In this document: positions 12,321-21,064 of the stretch, piece after piece
Position numbering within the stretch: the first letter of the stretch is position 1
Layout of the letters: each line of letters begins with the position of its first letter
Assembly: GCF_030123105.1 (NCBI RefSeq)
Contig: NZ_CP126095.1
Location: forward strand, 868,001-932,000
DNA: 64,000 bases
Direction: 5' to 3'
Source of the DNA: Paenibacillus sp. G2S3
GTDB taxonomy: Bacteria; Bacillota; Bacilli; Paenibacillales; Paenibacillaceae
Translations under genes and position numbers: made by a program
The notes under the pieces: generated by a model
Database searches by the model: none
The model's input: the letters and a program-made list of their open reading frames with translations, nothing else
Told to the model about the DNA's origin: nothing

Positions 12321-13103
12321 ATGCTCCACACACAGGATGTACTCAATTTAAGCGGAAAGATAGCTGTTGTTACCGGAGGTGCTTCAGGTATTGGCCTTGC
12401 TACGGCCGGACTGCTTGCAGATTTCGGAGCACACGTGGTTGTGCTGGACATCAATGTAAGGCAGGGGGAGCAGGCTGTTCATGAGATTAAAGGGCGGGGA
12501 GGGGAAGGAAGCTTCCACCGCTGCGATGTCTCCTCTTCGGAGGACTGCAAGCGTGCCGCCTCAGAGATTGAGAACGCGCACGGCAAAGTCGATATTCTGT
12601 TCAACAATGCAGGGATAATCCGCCGCAAGACCGTTGTCGAGCTTGAGGAAGCCGACTGGGATCTGGTGATGGATGTATCACTTAAGGGCGTCTATCTGCT
12701 CTCCAAATATATGATCCCGGTGATGGAGCACGGAGGCGGTGGCAGCATCATTAATACCGGCTCCGGCTGGGGCCTTAAAGGCGGGGACCGCGCCGCTTCC
12801 TACTGTGCAGCCAAGGCTGGAGTGGTCAATCTCACCCGAGCCATGGCCATTGACCACGGTCCCGCGAACATTCGCGTGAACTGCGTGTCCCCAGGCGACA
12901 CGGATACGCCGCTTTTACGCGATGAAGCCAAGCAGCTTCAACAGGACGAAGCTACCTTCCTCGTAGCCTCTGCTGGGGGACGTCCATTGGAGCGATTGGG
13001 TACACCACGTGATATCGCAAATGCGGTATTGTTCCTAGCCAGCGATCTGTCTTCCTGGGTCACCGGAAGCGTACTTGTTGTGGATGGCGGGGGCATTGCC
13101 TAA
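12321..13103 (+). CDS. Short-chain dehydrogenase/reductase (SDR), NAD(P)-dependent
   Basis: A 260-residue classical SDR. It has the cofactor motif TGGASGIG near the N terminus, VLDIN after the second strand (favouring NAD), NNAG near 90, and the catalytic Tyr161/Lys165 in YCAAK with the preceding Ser cluster. PGDTDTPL and the C-terminal GSVLVVDGGGIA are typical. The ATG at 12303 lies in the stop of lacZ, but AGAGGAGG at 12305-12313 places the start at 12321. The substrate is unknown; a sugar or hydroxy acid fits the operon. It may supply the substrate for the two PLP-enzyme subunits encoded next. Confidence 0.9.
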   Translation: MLHTQDVLNLSGKIAVVTGGASGIGLATAGLLADFGAHVVVLDINVRQGEQAVHEIKGRGGEGSFHRCDVSSSEDCKRAASEIENAHGKVDILFNNAGIIRRKTVVELEEADWDLVMDVSLKGVYLLSKYMIPVMEHGGGGSIINTGSGWGLKGGDRAASYCAAKAGVVNLTRAMAIDHGPANIRVNCVSPGDTDTPLLRDEAKQLQQDEATFLVASAGGRPLERLGTPRDIANAVLFLASDLSSWVTGSVLVVDGGGIA

Positions 13104-13156
13104 CGACTAAGAAATGAACACTTAACATCAACCTTTTAAGGACGGAGGCGTTAACC

Positions 13157-14560
13157 TTGTCTGAACACAGAACTTATGCCCATCCCTATATTCCGAACAC
13201 AGTACCAGAAGTCCGGGAGGCCATGCTGAAGGAAATCGGCCTGAGCTCCATCGACCAGCTGCATGATGCGATTCCGGATAGTCTGAAGCTCAAGCGGGAG
13301 ATGAATCTTCCTTCAGCTATGAATGAATATGAGCTTCGTCGACATATCGAGGCTCTGCTTGCGAAGAACAAGCATGGCGCCGATTATATCAACTTCCTCG
13401 GGGCTGGCTGTTGGCAGCATTTCGTTCCGGCGGTATGCGACGAAATTAATCAGCGCTCGGAGTTCGTGACGGCTTATGCAGGAGAGCCTTACGAAGACCA
13501 CGGCCGATTTCAGTCCTTGTTCGAGTATCAAAGCCTGATGGCCGAACTGGTTGATATGGACGTAGTTAACGTTCCAACCTTCGACTGGGCACAGGCGGCC
13601 TCCACAGCCATTCGAATGGCTGGTCGGATTACAGGCCGTAGGATTGCGCTGCTCTCCAGCTCCGTCGATCCGGATAAAGCCAAGATTATAAGCAATTACT
13701 GTACACCTGTAATGGAAATTAGGTACGTGGAAATTGATCCGGTGACTGGAAAGATAGATCTGGAGGATCTGCAGGGTAAGCTTGAGGAAGGAACAGCGGC
13801 GTTCTACTTCGAGAATCCGGGGTATCTGGGAGTTATAGAGGATCAGGGCGCTGAAATATCTGAGCTTGTGCACGCGGTGAATGCTATTACTATTGTGGGC
13901 GTTGATCCGATATCCCTTGGCGTACTGGAACCTCCAAGCCGCTACGGTGCTGATATTGTCTGTGGGGATTTGCAGCCGCTAGGCATGCATATGAACTATG
14001 GCGGGGGTCAAGCCGGATTCATCGCTACCCGGGATGAAGAGACATATGTGATGGAATATCCGTCCCGCCTGTTCGGTATTGTTCCAACAGAAGTGGAAGG
14101 CGAGTATGGCTTCGGAGATGTGGCCTATGAGCGTACATCCTTTGCCCTTCGGGAGAAGGGGAAGGAATCGGTTGGAACACAGACAGCGCTGTGGGGAATT
14201 ACCGCTGGAGTCTACCTATCCCTGCTTGGACCAGCGGGTATGCAGGAAGTAGGGGAGACCATTATGCAGAAATCCCAGTATGCTGCGGATAAGCTGTGTG
14301 CCATTCCCGGGGTCTCTTTGCGATTCAAAGATACAGCCTTTTTCAAAGAATTTATCTTAGATTTCAACGAGACCGGAATGTCTGTCGCTGAGATTAACAA
14401 GTGTCTTTTGGAAAAAGGGATTTTTGGAGGAAAAGATCTGTCGTCTGCTTATCCCCAGTGGGGACAATGTGCTCTTTATTGCGTAACTGAAATTCATATG
14501 CAGTCAGATCTGGACCGGCTTGCGTCAGCTATCGAGAGCATTGTCTGCAAGCCTCAATAA
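13157..14560 (+). CDS. Divergent paralog of glycine decarboxylase alpha subunit (GcvPA-like)
   Basis: A 467-residue protein with a TTG start after GGAGG. It aligns along its length with GcvPA: YIPNTVPEVREAMLKEIG, FLGAGCWQHFVPAVCDEI and the C-terminal FKEFILDFN region. Several segments usual in GcvPA are replaced. The TPYQPEISQGELQ loop reads AGEPYEDHGRFQ, SSMYDGGTA reads VPTFDWAQAAS, FGIPSAYGGPHCGFFA reads LGMHMNYGGGQAGFIA, and the QHIRRxKATSNIC segment is absent. With no gcvT or gcvH nearby, and carbohydrate genes on both sides, it is more likely a heteromeric PLP lyase or decarboxylase of unknown substrate than the housekeeping glycine cleavage enzyme. The comparison uses remembered family sequences, not an alignment run. 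Confidence 0.75.
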   Translation: MSEHRTYAHPYIPNTVPEVREAMLKEIGLSSIDQLHDAIPDSLKLKREMNLPSAMNEYELRRHIEALLAKNKHGADYINFLGAGCWQHFVPAVCDEINQRSEFVTAYAGEPYEDHGRFQSLFEYQSLMAELVDMDVVNVPTFDWAQAASTAIRMAGRITGRRIALLSSSVDPDKAKIISNYCTPVMEIRYVEIDPVTGKIDLEDLQGKLEEGTAAFYFENPGYLGVIEDQGAEISELVHAVNAITIVGVDPISLGVLEPPSRYGADIVCGDLQPLGMHMNYGGGQAGFIATRDEETYVMEYPSRLFGIVPTEVEGEYGFGDVAYERTSFALREKGKESVGTQTALWGITAGVYLSLLGPAGMQEVGETIMQKSQYAADKLCAIPGVSLRFKDTAFFKEFILDFNETGMSVAEINKCLLEKGIFGGKDLSSAYPQWGQCALYCVTEIHMQSDLDRLASAIESIVCKPQ

Positions 14561-14583
14561 TACAGAAGAGTAGGAGGAAAGCC

Positions 14584-16143
14584 ATGAAACGGATTCGTAG
14601 AGATCATAAGGTGCGCCGCTTTCACCAAGCCAAATGGGATGAACCGGTGATCTTCGAGCTTCACCGACCGGGTGAGCGCGGAGTGATCCCGCCAGGCACT
14701 GAGGCTGGAATTGCCGAGGTTGTCGGTCAAGGCTCAGCCCGAATTCCATCAGCCATGCGGAGAAAAGAAGCGCCGGCACTTCCCGAAATTGGTCAGGCTA
14801 AAGTTCTTAGACATTATTTAAGACTCTCTCAAGAGACTTTAGGTTCCGATCTTAACGTAGAGATCGGACAGGGGACATGTACGATGAAGTATATTCCCCG
14901 TATCAATGAAATGCTTATACGTACCCCAAATCTGATGGAGCTGCATCCACTGCAGGATGCCGGATCCGTTCAGGGGATCCTGGAAATCTACTATAAGCTG
15001 GACCTGATGATGCGTGAAATATCAGGGATGGACGCCTTCTCGTTCCAGCCGAGCAGTGGCACCCAGGCCTTGCTGGCCATGGCTTCCATTGTCCGCGCAT
15101 ATCACGATTCACGGGGCGAGGGAGACCAACGGGATGAGATCATTACGACCATCTTCTCACATCCGTCCCAAGCGGCAACCGCAGCGGTTAAGGGGTATAA
15201 GATCATTACACTGCATCCTGATGAAGACGGATTCCCTGATCTGGAGAAGCTGAAGAATGCCATTTCCGAACGCACGGCGGGTTTCGTCGTGGCCAATCCG
15301 GAAGACACAGGTATATACAACCATCGCATCCGCGAGTTCACGGACGTGGTTCATGAAGCAGGAGGAATCTGCTTCTACGATCAGGCGAACGCGAATGGGC
15401 TACTGGGTATCACTCGAGCCAAAGAAGCCGGGTTTGATATGTGTTTCTTCAACCTGCATAAGACCTTTGCCGCACCTCACATGTGCGGAGGGCCAGCTAC
15501 TGGGGCTCTTGGGGTAACTGATTCCCTTAAGCGTTTCCTGCCGGGGCCGCTTGTTGACTGGGACGGAAGTCGTTATGTCCTTGCAGAGCAAAGCGATGAC
15601 AGCATTGGCAAAGTACGCAGCTTCCACGGCGTGGCCCAGACTGTGCTTCGTTCCTACGCTTGGATTATGAGCCTGGGGCCGGACGGTCTTAAGAATGTAG
15701 CCCAGATCGCTGTACTGAATAATAACTATCTGTATCACAAAATTCTGCAAATCCGTGGAGCCAGTGCTCCTTACATCAAAGGTCGGCGTCTTGAACAGGT
15801 AAGGTACAGTTGGAAGCAGCTTACGGATGAGACTGGGGTAACAACGGAAGACATCACCCGCCGGATGTGTGATTTCGGCCTGCATTATTGGACATCCCAT
15901 CATCCGTACATCGTTGCGCAGCCGTTCACGCTGGAGCCAACTGAATCTTATTCGAAGGAAGATCTTGATGAATATATCGAGGCGCTGACCCATATTTCGA
16001 ATGAAGCTTACACGCAGCCGCATATCGTCAAATTAGCTCCGCACAACAGCACCGTTCACCGGAATGTGGAATCTTCTCTTGATGATCCTGCAAAGTGGTG
16101 TATTACGTGGCGGGCTTATCTAAAGAAGACAGAGCCGGAATAG
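14584..16143 (+). CDS. Divergent paralog of glycine decarboxylase beta subunit (GcvPB-like), PLP enzyme
   Basis: A 519-residue PLP fold-type I subunit. It keeps the cofactor lysine K293 in FFNLHKTFAAPH, and the CTMKY and LHPLQDAGSVQG segments of GcvPB. Other active-site motifs differ: YPLGSCTMKY reads IGQGTCTMKY, QPAAGAHGEW reads QPSSGTQALL, SAHGTNPAS reads FSHPSQAAT, YYDGANLNA reads FYDQANANG, and GPHGGGGPGSG reads APHMCGGPATG. The protein lies 23 nt after the alpha-like subunit, so the two probably form one enzyme. The changes around the PLP and substrate pocket suggest a substrate other than glycine, or no transfer to lipoyl-H protein. A terminator follows. Confidence 0.78.
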   Translation: MKRIRRDHKVRRFHQAKWDEPVIFELHRPGERGVIPPGTEAGIAEVVGQGSARIPSAMRRKEAPALPEIGQAKVLRHYLRLSQETLGSDLNVEIGQGTCTMKYIPRINEMLIRTPNLMELHPLQDAGSVQGILEIYYKLDLMMREISGMDAFSFQPSSGTQALLAMASIVRAYHDSRGEGDQRDEIITTIFSHPSQAATAAVKGYKIITLHPDEDGFPDLEKLKNAISERTAGFVVANPEDTGIYNHRIREFTDVVHEAGGICFYDQANANGLLGITRAKEAGFDMCFFNLHKTFAAPHMCGGPATGALGVTDSLKRFLPGPLVDWDGSRYVLAEQSDDSIGKVRSFHGVAQTVLRSYAWIMSLGPDGLKNVAQIAVLNNNYLYHKILQIRGASAPYIKGRRLEQVRYSWKQLTDETGVTTEDITRRMCDFGLHYWTSHHPYIVAQPFTLEPTESYSKEDLDEYIEALTHISNEAYTQPHIVKLAPHNSTVHRNVESSLDDPAKWCITWRAYLKKTEPE

Positions 16144-16182
16144 GGCTTGGTCCTTACAATTAAAATATACATTTGAAAGTAG

Positions 16183-16208
16183 AGGGGCTCCGAATGGAGC
16201 CCTTCCTA
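16183..16208 (+). terminator. Rho-independent terminator
   Basis: GGGCTCC (16185-16191), loop GAAT, GGAGCCC (16196-16202), then TTCCTATTT. It closes the YesMN/galactosidase/GcvP-like block before the MFS gene. Confidence 0.8.
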
Positions 16209-16242
16209 TTTGACTGTATCACCAAGGAAAGGGGTTATGGGT

Positions 16243-17478
16243 ATGTCTGGGTATATGAGGAACTTGCTGCGCCTGTCTGTCGGCGTCCGCCGGTTTCTTA
16301 TGACCGAAGCCATGTATGGCATCGGCATCGGTATGTATTCGCTAGTTCTTAATTTGCACTTGCTGTCCAAAGGGATGAAGGAGGATGAAATCGGGCTGCT
16401 CATGTCCATAGGTATACTGATCATGGGTGCATTGGCTATTCCTGTATCCATATCGGCAAACCGTATAGGTCGTAAAAAGCTGCTAGTATCCGGCATCCTG
16501 TTTATAGCGGCAGGAAGTGCACTTTATGCGATTGGCAATCATTCCGGCATATTCTATTTGGCTCAAACTTTGGTCTCAATTGGCCTTACTCTTGTGGAGA
16601 CGACTGAGGTGCAGTTGCTATTCCACTATTGTGGCTCGCGAAAGGAAGAAGCAAGTGCCTTCTCCCTGATGTTTGCCGTGTTTACTGCATTTACAGGGGC
16701 AGGAACCCTGGCTGCCGGATACTTGCCGAATTCGGCTGATAGTGGGGATGGGTATGGGCTTACGCTACTGCTTGCTGCACTAGTTTTCGTTGTTCACAGT
16801 ATGATTAGAGGACTCTGGCTTCCCTCTGAGGGGAGGGAAAGCGAAACGGTTAGAACCTCTGAAGTTCTGGAAGTGAACCGTGAAGTCTCTAGCTTGAGGA
16901 AAAAGCTGCCTTCCGGCACACTCTGGCTGTTCTCGGTATTCATGGCCCTGCTCGGAGGCGCGATAGCCATCACTGGGTCATTCCTTAATGTAATTGTGAA
17001 GTATAGACTGAACTGGATGGATGATAAAGTGTCCATTCTGCTGGCGGTAAGCGGAGTTGTTTTGTTTGCAGCTTCTTTAATGACGCCTTATGTATTAGAG
17101 CGTTTTGGCCACAATGTGGCCATCGTATCTGTCTTTTTGGCTAACATACTCGTGTTCGCCTCATTATCCTGGGCTATGCCAGTCTGGATGTTCACAATTG
17201 TGTTCCTGGTTCGCGGGGGAGGGCTTACGATGCTGTCTAATCTGCTGGATAGTCAGTTGATGTCTGCCTTTAAGGAGCGGGAGAGGAATCTCTACGCAGG
17301 GATGAGATCCGTATTTCGGAGCCTCGGATCATCCGGCGCCGCTCTGCTTACGGGATGGATTTTGATTGGACAGGATTATGAAATCCCCTTTTTTCTGACA
17401 TCTGTAGTACTGCTTCTCTGTCTGGTTTATTATATCTGGTTCATCCGCCCAATTCTGGATAAAAGGCTGAAAGAATGA
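16243..17478 (+). CDS. MFS transporter
   Basis: A 411-residue membrane protein with 12 predicted helices in two halves. A charged cytoplasmic loop (EGRESETVRTSEVLEVNREVSS region, about residues 200-225) lies between helices 6 and 7, and ANRIGRKKLL follows helix 2, as expected for the major facilitator loop 2-3 motif. Translation most likely starts at the ATG at 16243, 8 nt after AAGGAAAGGGG; upstream TTG at 16210 and ATG at 16237 are badly spaced. The transported compound cannot be read. It follows the terminator, so it may be separately expressed. Confidence 0.85.
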   Translation: MSGYMRNLLRLSVGVRRFLMTEAMYGIGIGMYSLVLNLHLLSKGMKEDEIGLLMSIGILIMGALAIPVSISANRIGRKKLLVSGILFIAAGSALYAIGNHSGIFYLAQTLVSIGLTLVETTEVQLLFHYCGSRKEEASAFSLMFAVFTAFTGAGTLAAGYLPNSADSGDGYGLTLLLAALVFVVHSMIRGLWLPSEGRESETVRTSEVLEVNREVSSLRKKLPSGTLWLFSVFMALLGGAIAITGSFLNVIVKYRLNWMDDKVSILLAVSGVVLFAASLMTPYVLERFGHNVAIVSVFLANILVFASLSWAMPVWMFTIVFLVRGGGLTMLSNLLDSQLMSAFKERERNLYAGMRSVFRSLGSSGAALLTGWILIGQDYEIPFFLTSVVLLLCLVYYIWFIRPILDKRLKE

Positions 17479-17701
17479 ATCGCTGTCATCGTCGGCGCAG
17501 CGTTCGGTATGGCTTACATAGGGGATTCATCGTTTGAAATTTAAGCTTGGAACGTATCGCATTCATTTGAATTAATATGTATAGCAAGTTATACTTTGAT
17601 GAGAAATACGGACCCGCTTATCCTTTAACAGATCCGTCCTTAATAAGGTAGGGATCTTATTTTTCGTAGGTATAATTTCATTCAGATATGGAGGCGTAAC
17701 C

Positions 17702-18046
17702 TTGCAGCTAATTAATCAATCCGAAATACAAGAGAGGATCGACCTGCTTAAAGATCAGGATCTATATATCCATCTTGAGATGACGACGGGAGCATACGCT
17801 GCCCATTTCGATAGTTCTAAGCACCCAGCGGCTACTTTCATTACTAATGCTGTGATCCGATATTCTCATGGTTCGATTTCCGGTCATGGACCTTATCGCG
17901 TCGGCCTAAAAATGTCACAGGGCTGGGTGTACTCGGAAGGACTAACTCACTATGAAGAGAGTGAGACCGAAAGATTAATTCTGGCCGGGCATGACAGCCA
18001 AGGCAAACTGGTCGTATCCTTACAATTAAGCCGGGAGCCGTTCTAA
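17702..18046 (+). CDS. yojF: YojF family protein (DUF1806), partner of BshB2
   Basis: A 114-residue protein with TTG start after ATGGAGGCG. It matches the YojF family in length and composition (LYIHLEMTTGAYAAHF, GLKMSQGWVYSEGLTHYE). Its stop overlaps the bshB2 start, the conserved arrangement in Bacilli. Its exact role in bacillithiol metabolism is not established. The 223-bp gap upstream shows no gene; a weak hairpin (AATAAG/CTTATT near 17640-17660) is present. Confidence 0.85.
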   Translation: MQLINQSEIQERIDLLKDQDLYIHLEMTTGAYAAHFDSSKHPAATFITNAVIRYSHGSISGHGPYRVGLKMSQGWVYSEGLTHYEESETERLILAGHDSQGKLVVSLQLSREPF

Positions 18047-18723
18047 TGGTAGAGGAGATGAGGAGTTCAGTGGAAAGACATATTCTAGTTATATTACCGC
18101 ATCCGGATGACGAGGCCTTCGGTATATCTGGAACACTAGCTAAACATGTGCAAAACGGCACCCAAGTTACCTATGCTTGTCTGACACTTGGAGAGATGGG
18201 CCGGAATATGGGCGTGCCGCCTTTTGCGAATCGGGTAACCCTCCCAGAGATCCGTAAAAAAGAGCTGGAAGAATCCTGCCGGGCGATTGGAATACAGGAT
18301 TTGAGAATGCTTGGTTTCCACGATAAGACCATTGAATTTGAGGATCAAGCTCTGCTTGAGGGCCATATTGATGCGCTTCTGAAGGAGCTTAACCCCTCAC
18401 TGGTCATTACGTTCTATCCGGGGTACAGCGTTCATCCTGATCATGATGCTACCGGAGCTGCAGTGGTTCGAACGGTTGGTAGAATGCCCAAGGCAGAGAG
18501 ACCTCCTGTTCACTGTATAGCTTTCGCCAATAATATTGAAGAGATTGGAAAGCCTCAGGTTATCATTGATGTGAAAGATTTCTTGAAGCAAAAGATGGCG
18601 TCCATTCAGGCGCATAAATCCCAATTCCAAGCCGCTGAACTGTTAGGCAGCAAAACGCTAGAGGATAAAGAAATCCAAGATCGTTTTGGAACAGAGCGTT
18701 TCTGGATCTATCCATTTGAATGA
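18046..18723 (+). CDS. bshB2: Bacillithiol biosynthesis deacetylase BshB2
   Basis: A 225-residue LmbE/PIG-L family zinc deacetylase. HPDDEAFG near the N terminus carries the catalytic Asp and two zinc ligands, and HPDHDATGAAV gives the third ligand. The family removes the acetyl group from GlcNAc-malate to make GlcN-malate, the precursor of bacillithiol, or acts on bacillithiol S-conjugates. Starts at 18046, 18058 and GTG 18070 are all possible; 18046 couples to yojF by TAATG overlap. A tandem pair of terminators follows. Confidence 0.9.
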   Translation: MVEEMRSSVERHILVILPHPDDEAFGISGTLAKHVQNGTQVTYACLTLGEMGRNMGVPPFANRVTLPEIRKKELEESCRAIGIQDLRMLGFHDKTIEFEDQALLEGHIDALLKELNPSLVITFYPGYSVHPDHDATGAAVVRTVGRMPKAERPPVHCIAFANNIEEIGKPQVIIDVKDFLKQKMASIQAHKSQFQAAELLGSKTLEDKEIQDRFGTERFWIYPFE

Positions 18724-18728
18724 TATTA

Positions 18729-18760
18729 AGTCCGAGCATAAACGCTCGGGCTTTTTCTTT
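18729..18760 (+). terminator. Rho-independent terminator
   Basis: GTCCGAGC (18730-18737), loop ATAAAC, GCTCGGGC (18744-18751), then TTTTTCTTT. It ends yojF-bshB2. Confidence 0.85.
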
Positions 18761-18797
18761 GTGGCCCACCAGTGGGCATGCTTTGTTTTTCTAATAT

Positions 18798-18823
18798 AAG
18801 GCATGAATAGCTGTGCCTTTTTT
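18798..18823 (+). terminator. Second, downstream rho-independent terminator
   Basis: AAGGCA (18798-18803) and TGCCTT (18814-18819) are followed by a T-run. Between it and the first terminator lies another small hairpin, GCCCAC/GTGGGC (18764-18777). Confidence 0.6.
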
Positions 18824-18846
18824 CAAATATATGGTAAGGGCTAGGA

Positions 18847-18868
18847 GGTTGATCAACCAAACCGGTTT
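18847..18868. promoter_or_regulatory. Two abutting perfect palindromes upstream of a lipoprotein gene
   Basis: GGTTGATCAACC (18847-18858) is followed directly by AAACCGGTTT (18859-18868), both perfectly self-complementary. They lie 25 nt upstream of the lipoprotein start and may be regulator-binding sites. No regulator can be assigned. Confidence 0.35.
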
Positions 18869-18892
18869 CGTCAGGCAAGGAGGCGTATTCGT

Positions 18893-19489
18893 TTGAAAAA
18901 ATCATATATCAATCTCATTTGTGGAATAGTCATTCTTTTGCTGGTATTCACTGCATGCAGTAAGGCGAGACCCAAGTATGCTGAGCTTTTCACACATGTG
19001 GAAGAGCATCGGGCTGTCTTCATGCAGCCGCGTGAAGAAGGGCTTGCTGCTTTGCAAATTGCGGATGCTGTGGGTGAATACGATACAACCTTGGGTACAA
19101 TTATGCAGGATGATATCTTATCCGTGAATCAAAAGGAGTTTATACAGCAGATTGTGGTAGATGTTAAGACCAATAAAATCATTGGTTACCGGGTAGGAAC
19201 GGTTTTCCCCAGATCGGAAAGCGGTTATCAAGATGCGAGAGAGCTGGTACGTGCTTTTATGAACCAATACAAACCTGCGGATGAGGAGGCGGCTGAAAAA
19301 GTCGAAAAATCTATCCTAACGATTGACAGGATGACTCTTCCGCTAAAGCCATTAACAGGCTCTATCAAAGAATCATGGTCATACGGCAAGGGCGAGGATA
19401 AATTGTATATCACCTACAGGATGTCGAACAGTTTACAAAGTGATGATGAATTGCCTTTGAACTTTTATTTCAGCTATGAGGGGAAGTAA
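18893..19489 (+). CDS. Unknown lipoprotein
   Basis: A 198-residue protein with TTG start after AAGGAGGCG. The N terminus is a lipoprotein signal: two Lys, a hydrophobic stretch and the lipobox FTAC (Cys19). The mature part is soluble and mixed alpha/beta, with no motif I recognise. It shares a region with the downstream membrane glycosyltransferase, 118 nt away, but no clear functional link can be read. Confidence 0.75.
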   Translation: MKKSYINLICGIVILLLVFTACSKARPKYAELFTHVEEHRAVFMQPREEGLAALQIADAVGEYDTTLGTIMQDDILSVNQKEFIQQIVVDVKTNKIIGYRVGTVFPRSESGYQDARELVRAFMNQYKPADEEAAEKVEKSILTIDRMTLPLKPLTGSIKESWSYGKGEDKLYITYRMSNSLQSDDELPLNFYFSYEGK

Positions 19490-19607
19490 GGAACGAAGAA
19501 ACAAGATGTGATTTACAAAAAAATACATAAAGACTATTATATTTCTATAGGTAATTATATCCTTTTTTTCCTAAACTATTGTTTGAACAAAGTAACTGGA
19601 GGATCAA

Positions 19608-20981
19608 ATGAAAAAGCACGACAAAATCATTTCCTTCATCTTCATACTTGTTATGATGGTGACGGCTATTTACTGGGCAATTACGACCGATACTTGGACC
19701 GTGATGGGCACCCTTGCTTCGGTGATCTGTTTTGTAATTTTTGTATTATTAGGGCTTCGCACTATCCCTGTTTTGACAGAATTTGTGCTAACGAATCCAG
19801 CCCTTGAAGTGACTCGAGAAAGTAAAGAGCGGGATAGAAGGCAGGCTTGGCTACGTATTATTGGCTGGATATTGGCGAGTCGTATCCTGCTTATGCTCAT
19901 CGGTTATGCATTTTTGATTATCCAGAATGGTTATTCCGGGGGGCTGTTTAGCAAAATCACCGACACCTGGCATATATTCGGGATCGACGCTTCACATTAT
20001 TTGGGGATTGCTGAGAACTGGTACCAGACGGAGGGAGATCCGAGGTACCATATTGTGTTTTTTCCTTTTTTTCCAAATTTAATTAAAGTAGTTAAGGTAT
20101 TTGTAGGGAACTATCTTGTTGCTGGCTTTATCGTTTCAAATATCTCTTCCATTGTCGCCGCTTTGGTCGCTTATGAGCTTGCTGCACTAGATATGCATCG
20201 GAAGAATGCCATGCGAGTCGTTAAGTATATTTTTATATTCCCGGCTGCGTTCTTTTTCTTCATTCCAATGACTGAAGCTCTATTTCTGGCTTTATCTTTG
20301 TTGTGTTTATATTTTGTGAGAAAAAAAGAATGGTTCATCGGATGCTTATGCGGTGCACTTGCAGCGTATACTCGTTCTCCTGGGGTGCTGCTTATTGTGC
20401 CGGTTGCGATTGAATTTGGACGGGATCTGATAGGCAACTATAAATTGTTAAATAAAAAAGCGTTTATACATAGGATTACCACCGCCGTTAGCTGTCTCGC
20501 TATCATATCATTAGGTTTGCTGGCTTATCTGTATATCAATTACTACGTGACGGGAAATGCGTTTCAGTTCAGTATTTACCAGAGGGAGCATTGGTCTCAG
20601 CGATTTTATCTCTTTTTTGATACCGTAAGATATCAGATGGAATACGCTGTGGGTACCTTTAAGAGTGGAGATCATCGTTCTTTCCTTGGGATGTGGCTGC
20701 CCAATTTAATCGCTATATTCTCAGCACTAATTATCATGTTCATGGGTGCGAAAAAGATACGTCCTTCATACACCGCCTATTTCATCGTGTACTTTGCATT
20801 CGTAGTGGGAGCTACCTGGCTGCTGTCAGCCCCGCGGTATTTGCTGGTTGCGTTTCCACTAGCTTTTGCTGCTGTCGCGCTTACTGAAGAGAAATCAAAG
20901 GATGTTATCCTTACTGTAGTTTCTGTTGCGGGGAGTCTTTTGTATTTAGCGATGTTTGTGGCAGGATATCCAGTGTATTGA
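19608..20981 (+). CDS. Polytopic membrane protein, PIG-V-like mannosyltransferase family
   Basis: A 457-residue protein with about 10-12 membrane helices and an ATG after GGAGG. Helices near the N terminus are followed by an extracellular loop, GIDASHYLGIAENWYQ and then HIVFFPFFPNLIKV. A D-x-x-HYL-x-IA / FFPxxP pattern is typical of GT-C glycosyltransferases of the PIG-V group, where the Asp is essential. Bacterial members are thought to use a polyprenyl-phosphate sugar donor to glycosylate surface molecules. Donor and acceptor are unknown here. The preceding 118-nt gap is AT-rich and probably carries its promoter. Confidence 0.7.
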   Translation: MKKHDKIISFIFILVMMVTAIYWAITTDTWTVMGTLASVICFVIFVLLGLRTIPVLTEFVLTNPALEVTRESKERDRRQAWLRIIGWILASRILLMLIGYAFLIIQNGYSGGLFSKITDTWHIFGIDASHYLGIAENWYQTEGDPRYHIVFFPFFPNLIKVVKVFVGNYLVAGFIVSNISSIVAALVAYELAALDMHRKNAMRVVKYIFIFPAAFFFFIPMTEALFLALSLLCLYFVRKKEWFIGCLCGALAAYTRSPGVLLIVPVAIEFGRDLIGNYKLLNKKAFIHRITTAVSCLAIISLGLLAYLYINYYVTGNAFQFSIYQREHWSQRFYLFFDTVRYQMEYAVGTFKSGDHRSFLGMWLPNLIAIFSALIIMFMGAKKIRPSYTAYFIVYFAFVVGATWLLSAPRYLLVAFPLAFAAVALTEEKSKDVILTVVSVAGSLLYLAMFVAGYPVY

Positions 20982-21018
20982 GGACCCTTTCATTTTTTTA
21001 TAATTTAATATAAAATGA

Positions 21019-21034
21019 TTGAAACTGGTTTCAA
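21019..21034. promoter_or_regulatory. LacI-type operator in front of the lacI-family gene
   Basis: TTGAAACTGGTTTCAA is a 16-bp near-palindrome (14 of 16 positions symmetric). It resembles the operators at 22208 and 22299 and suggests autoregulation. Confidence 0.6.
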
Positions 21035-21064
21035 AAACTGTCCCTATCTGGAGTGAGTGTAGAA

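Noticed and set aside
13157..16143. Ordinary glycine cleavage system genes gcvPA/gcvPB
   Set aside because: No gcvT or gcvH nearby, and most diagnostic segments of both subunits are changed; reported instead as divergent paralogs.
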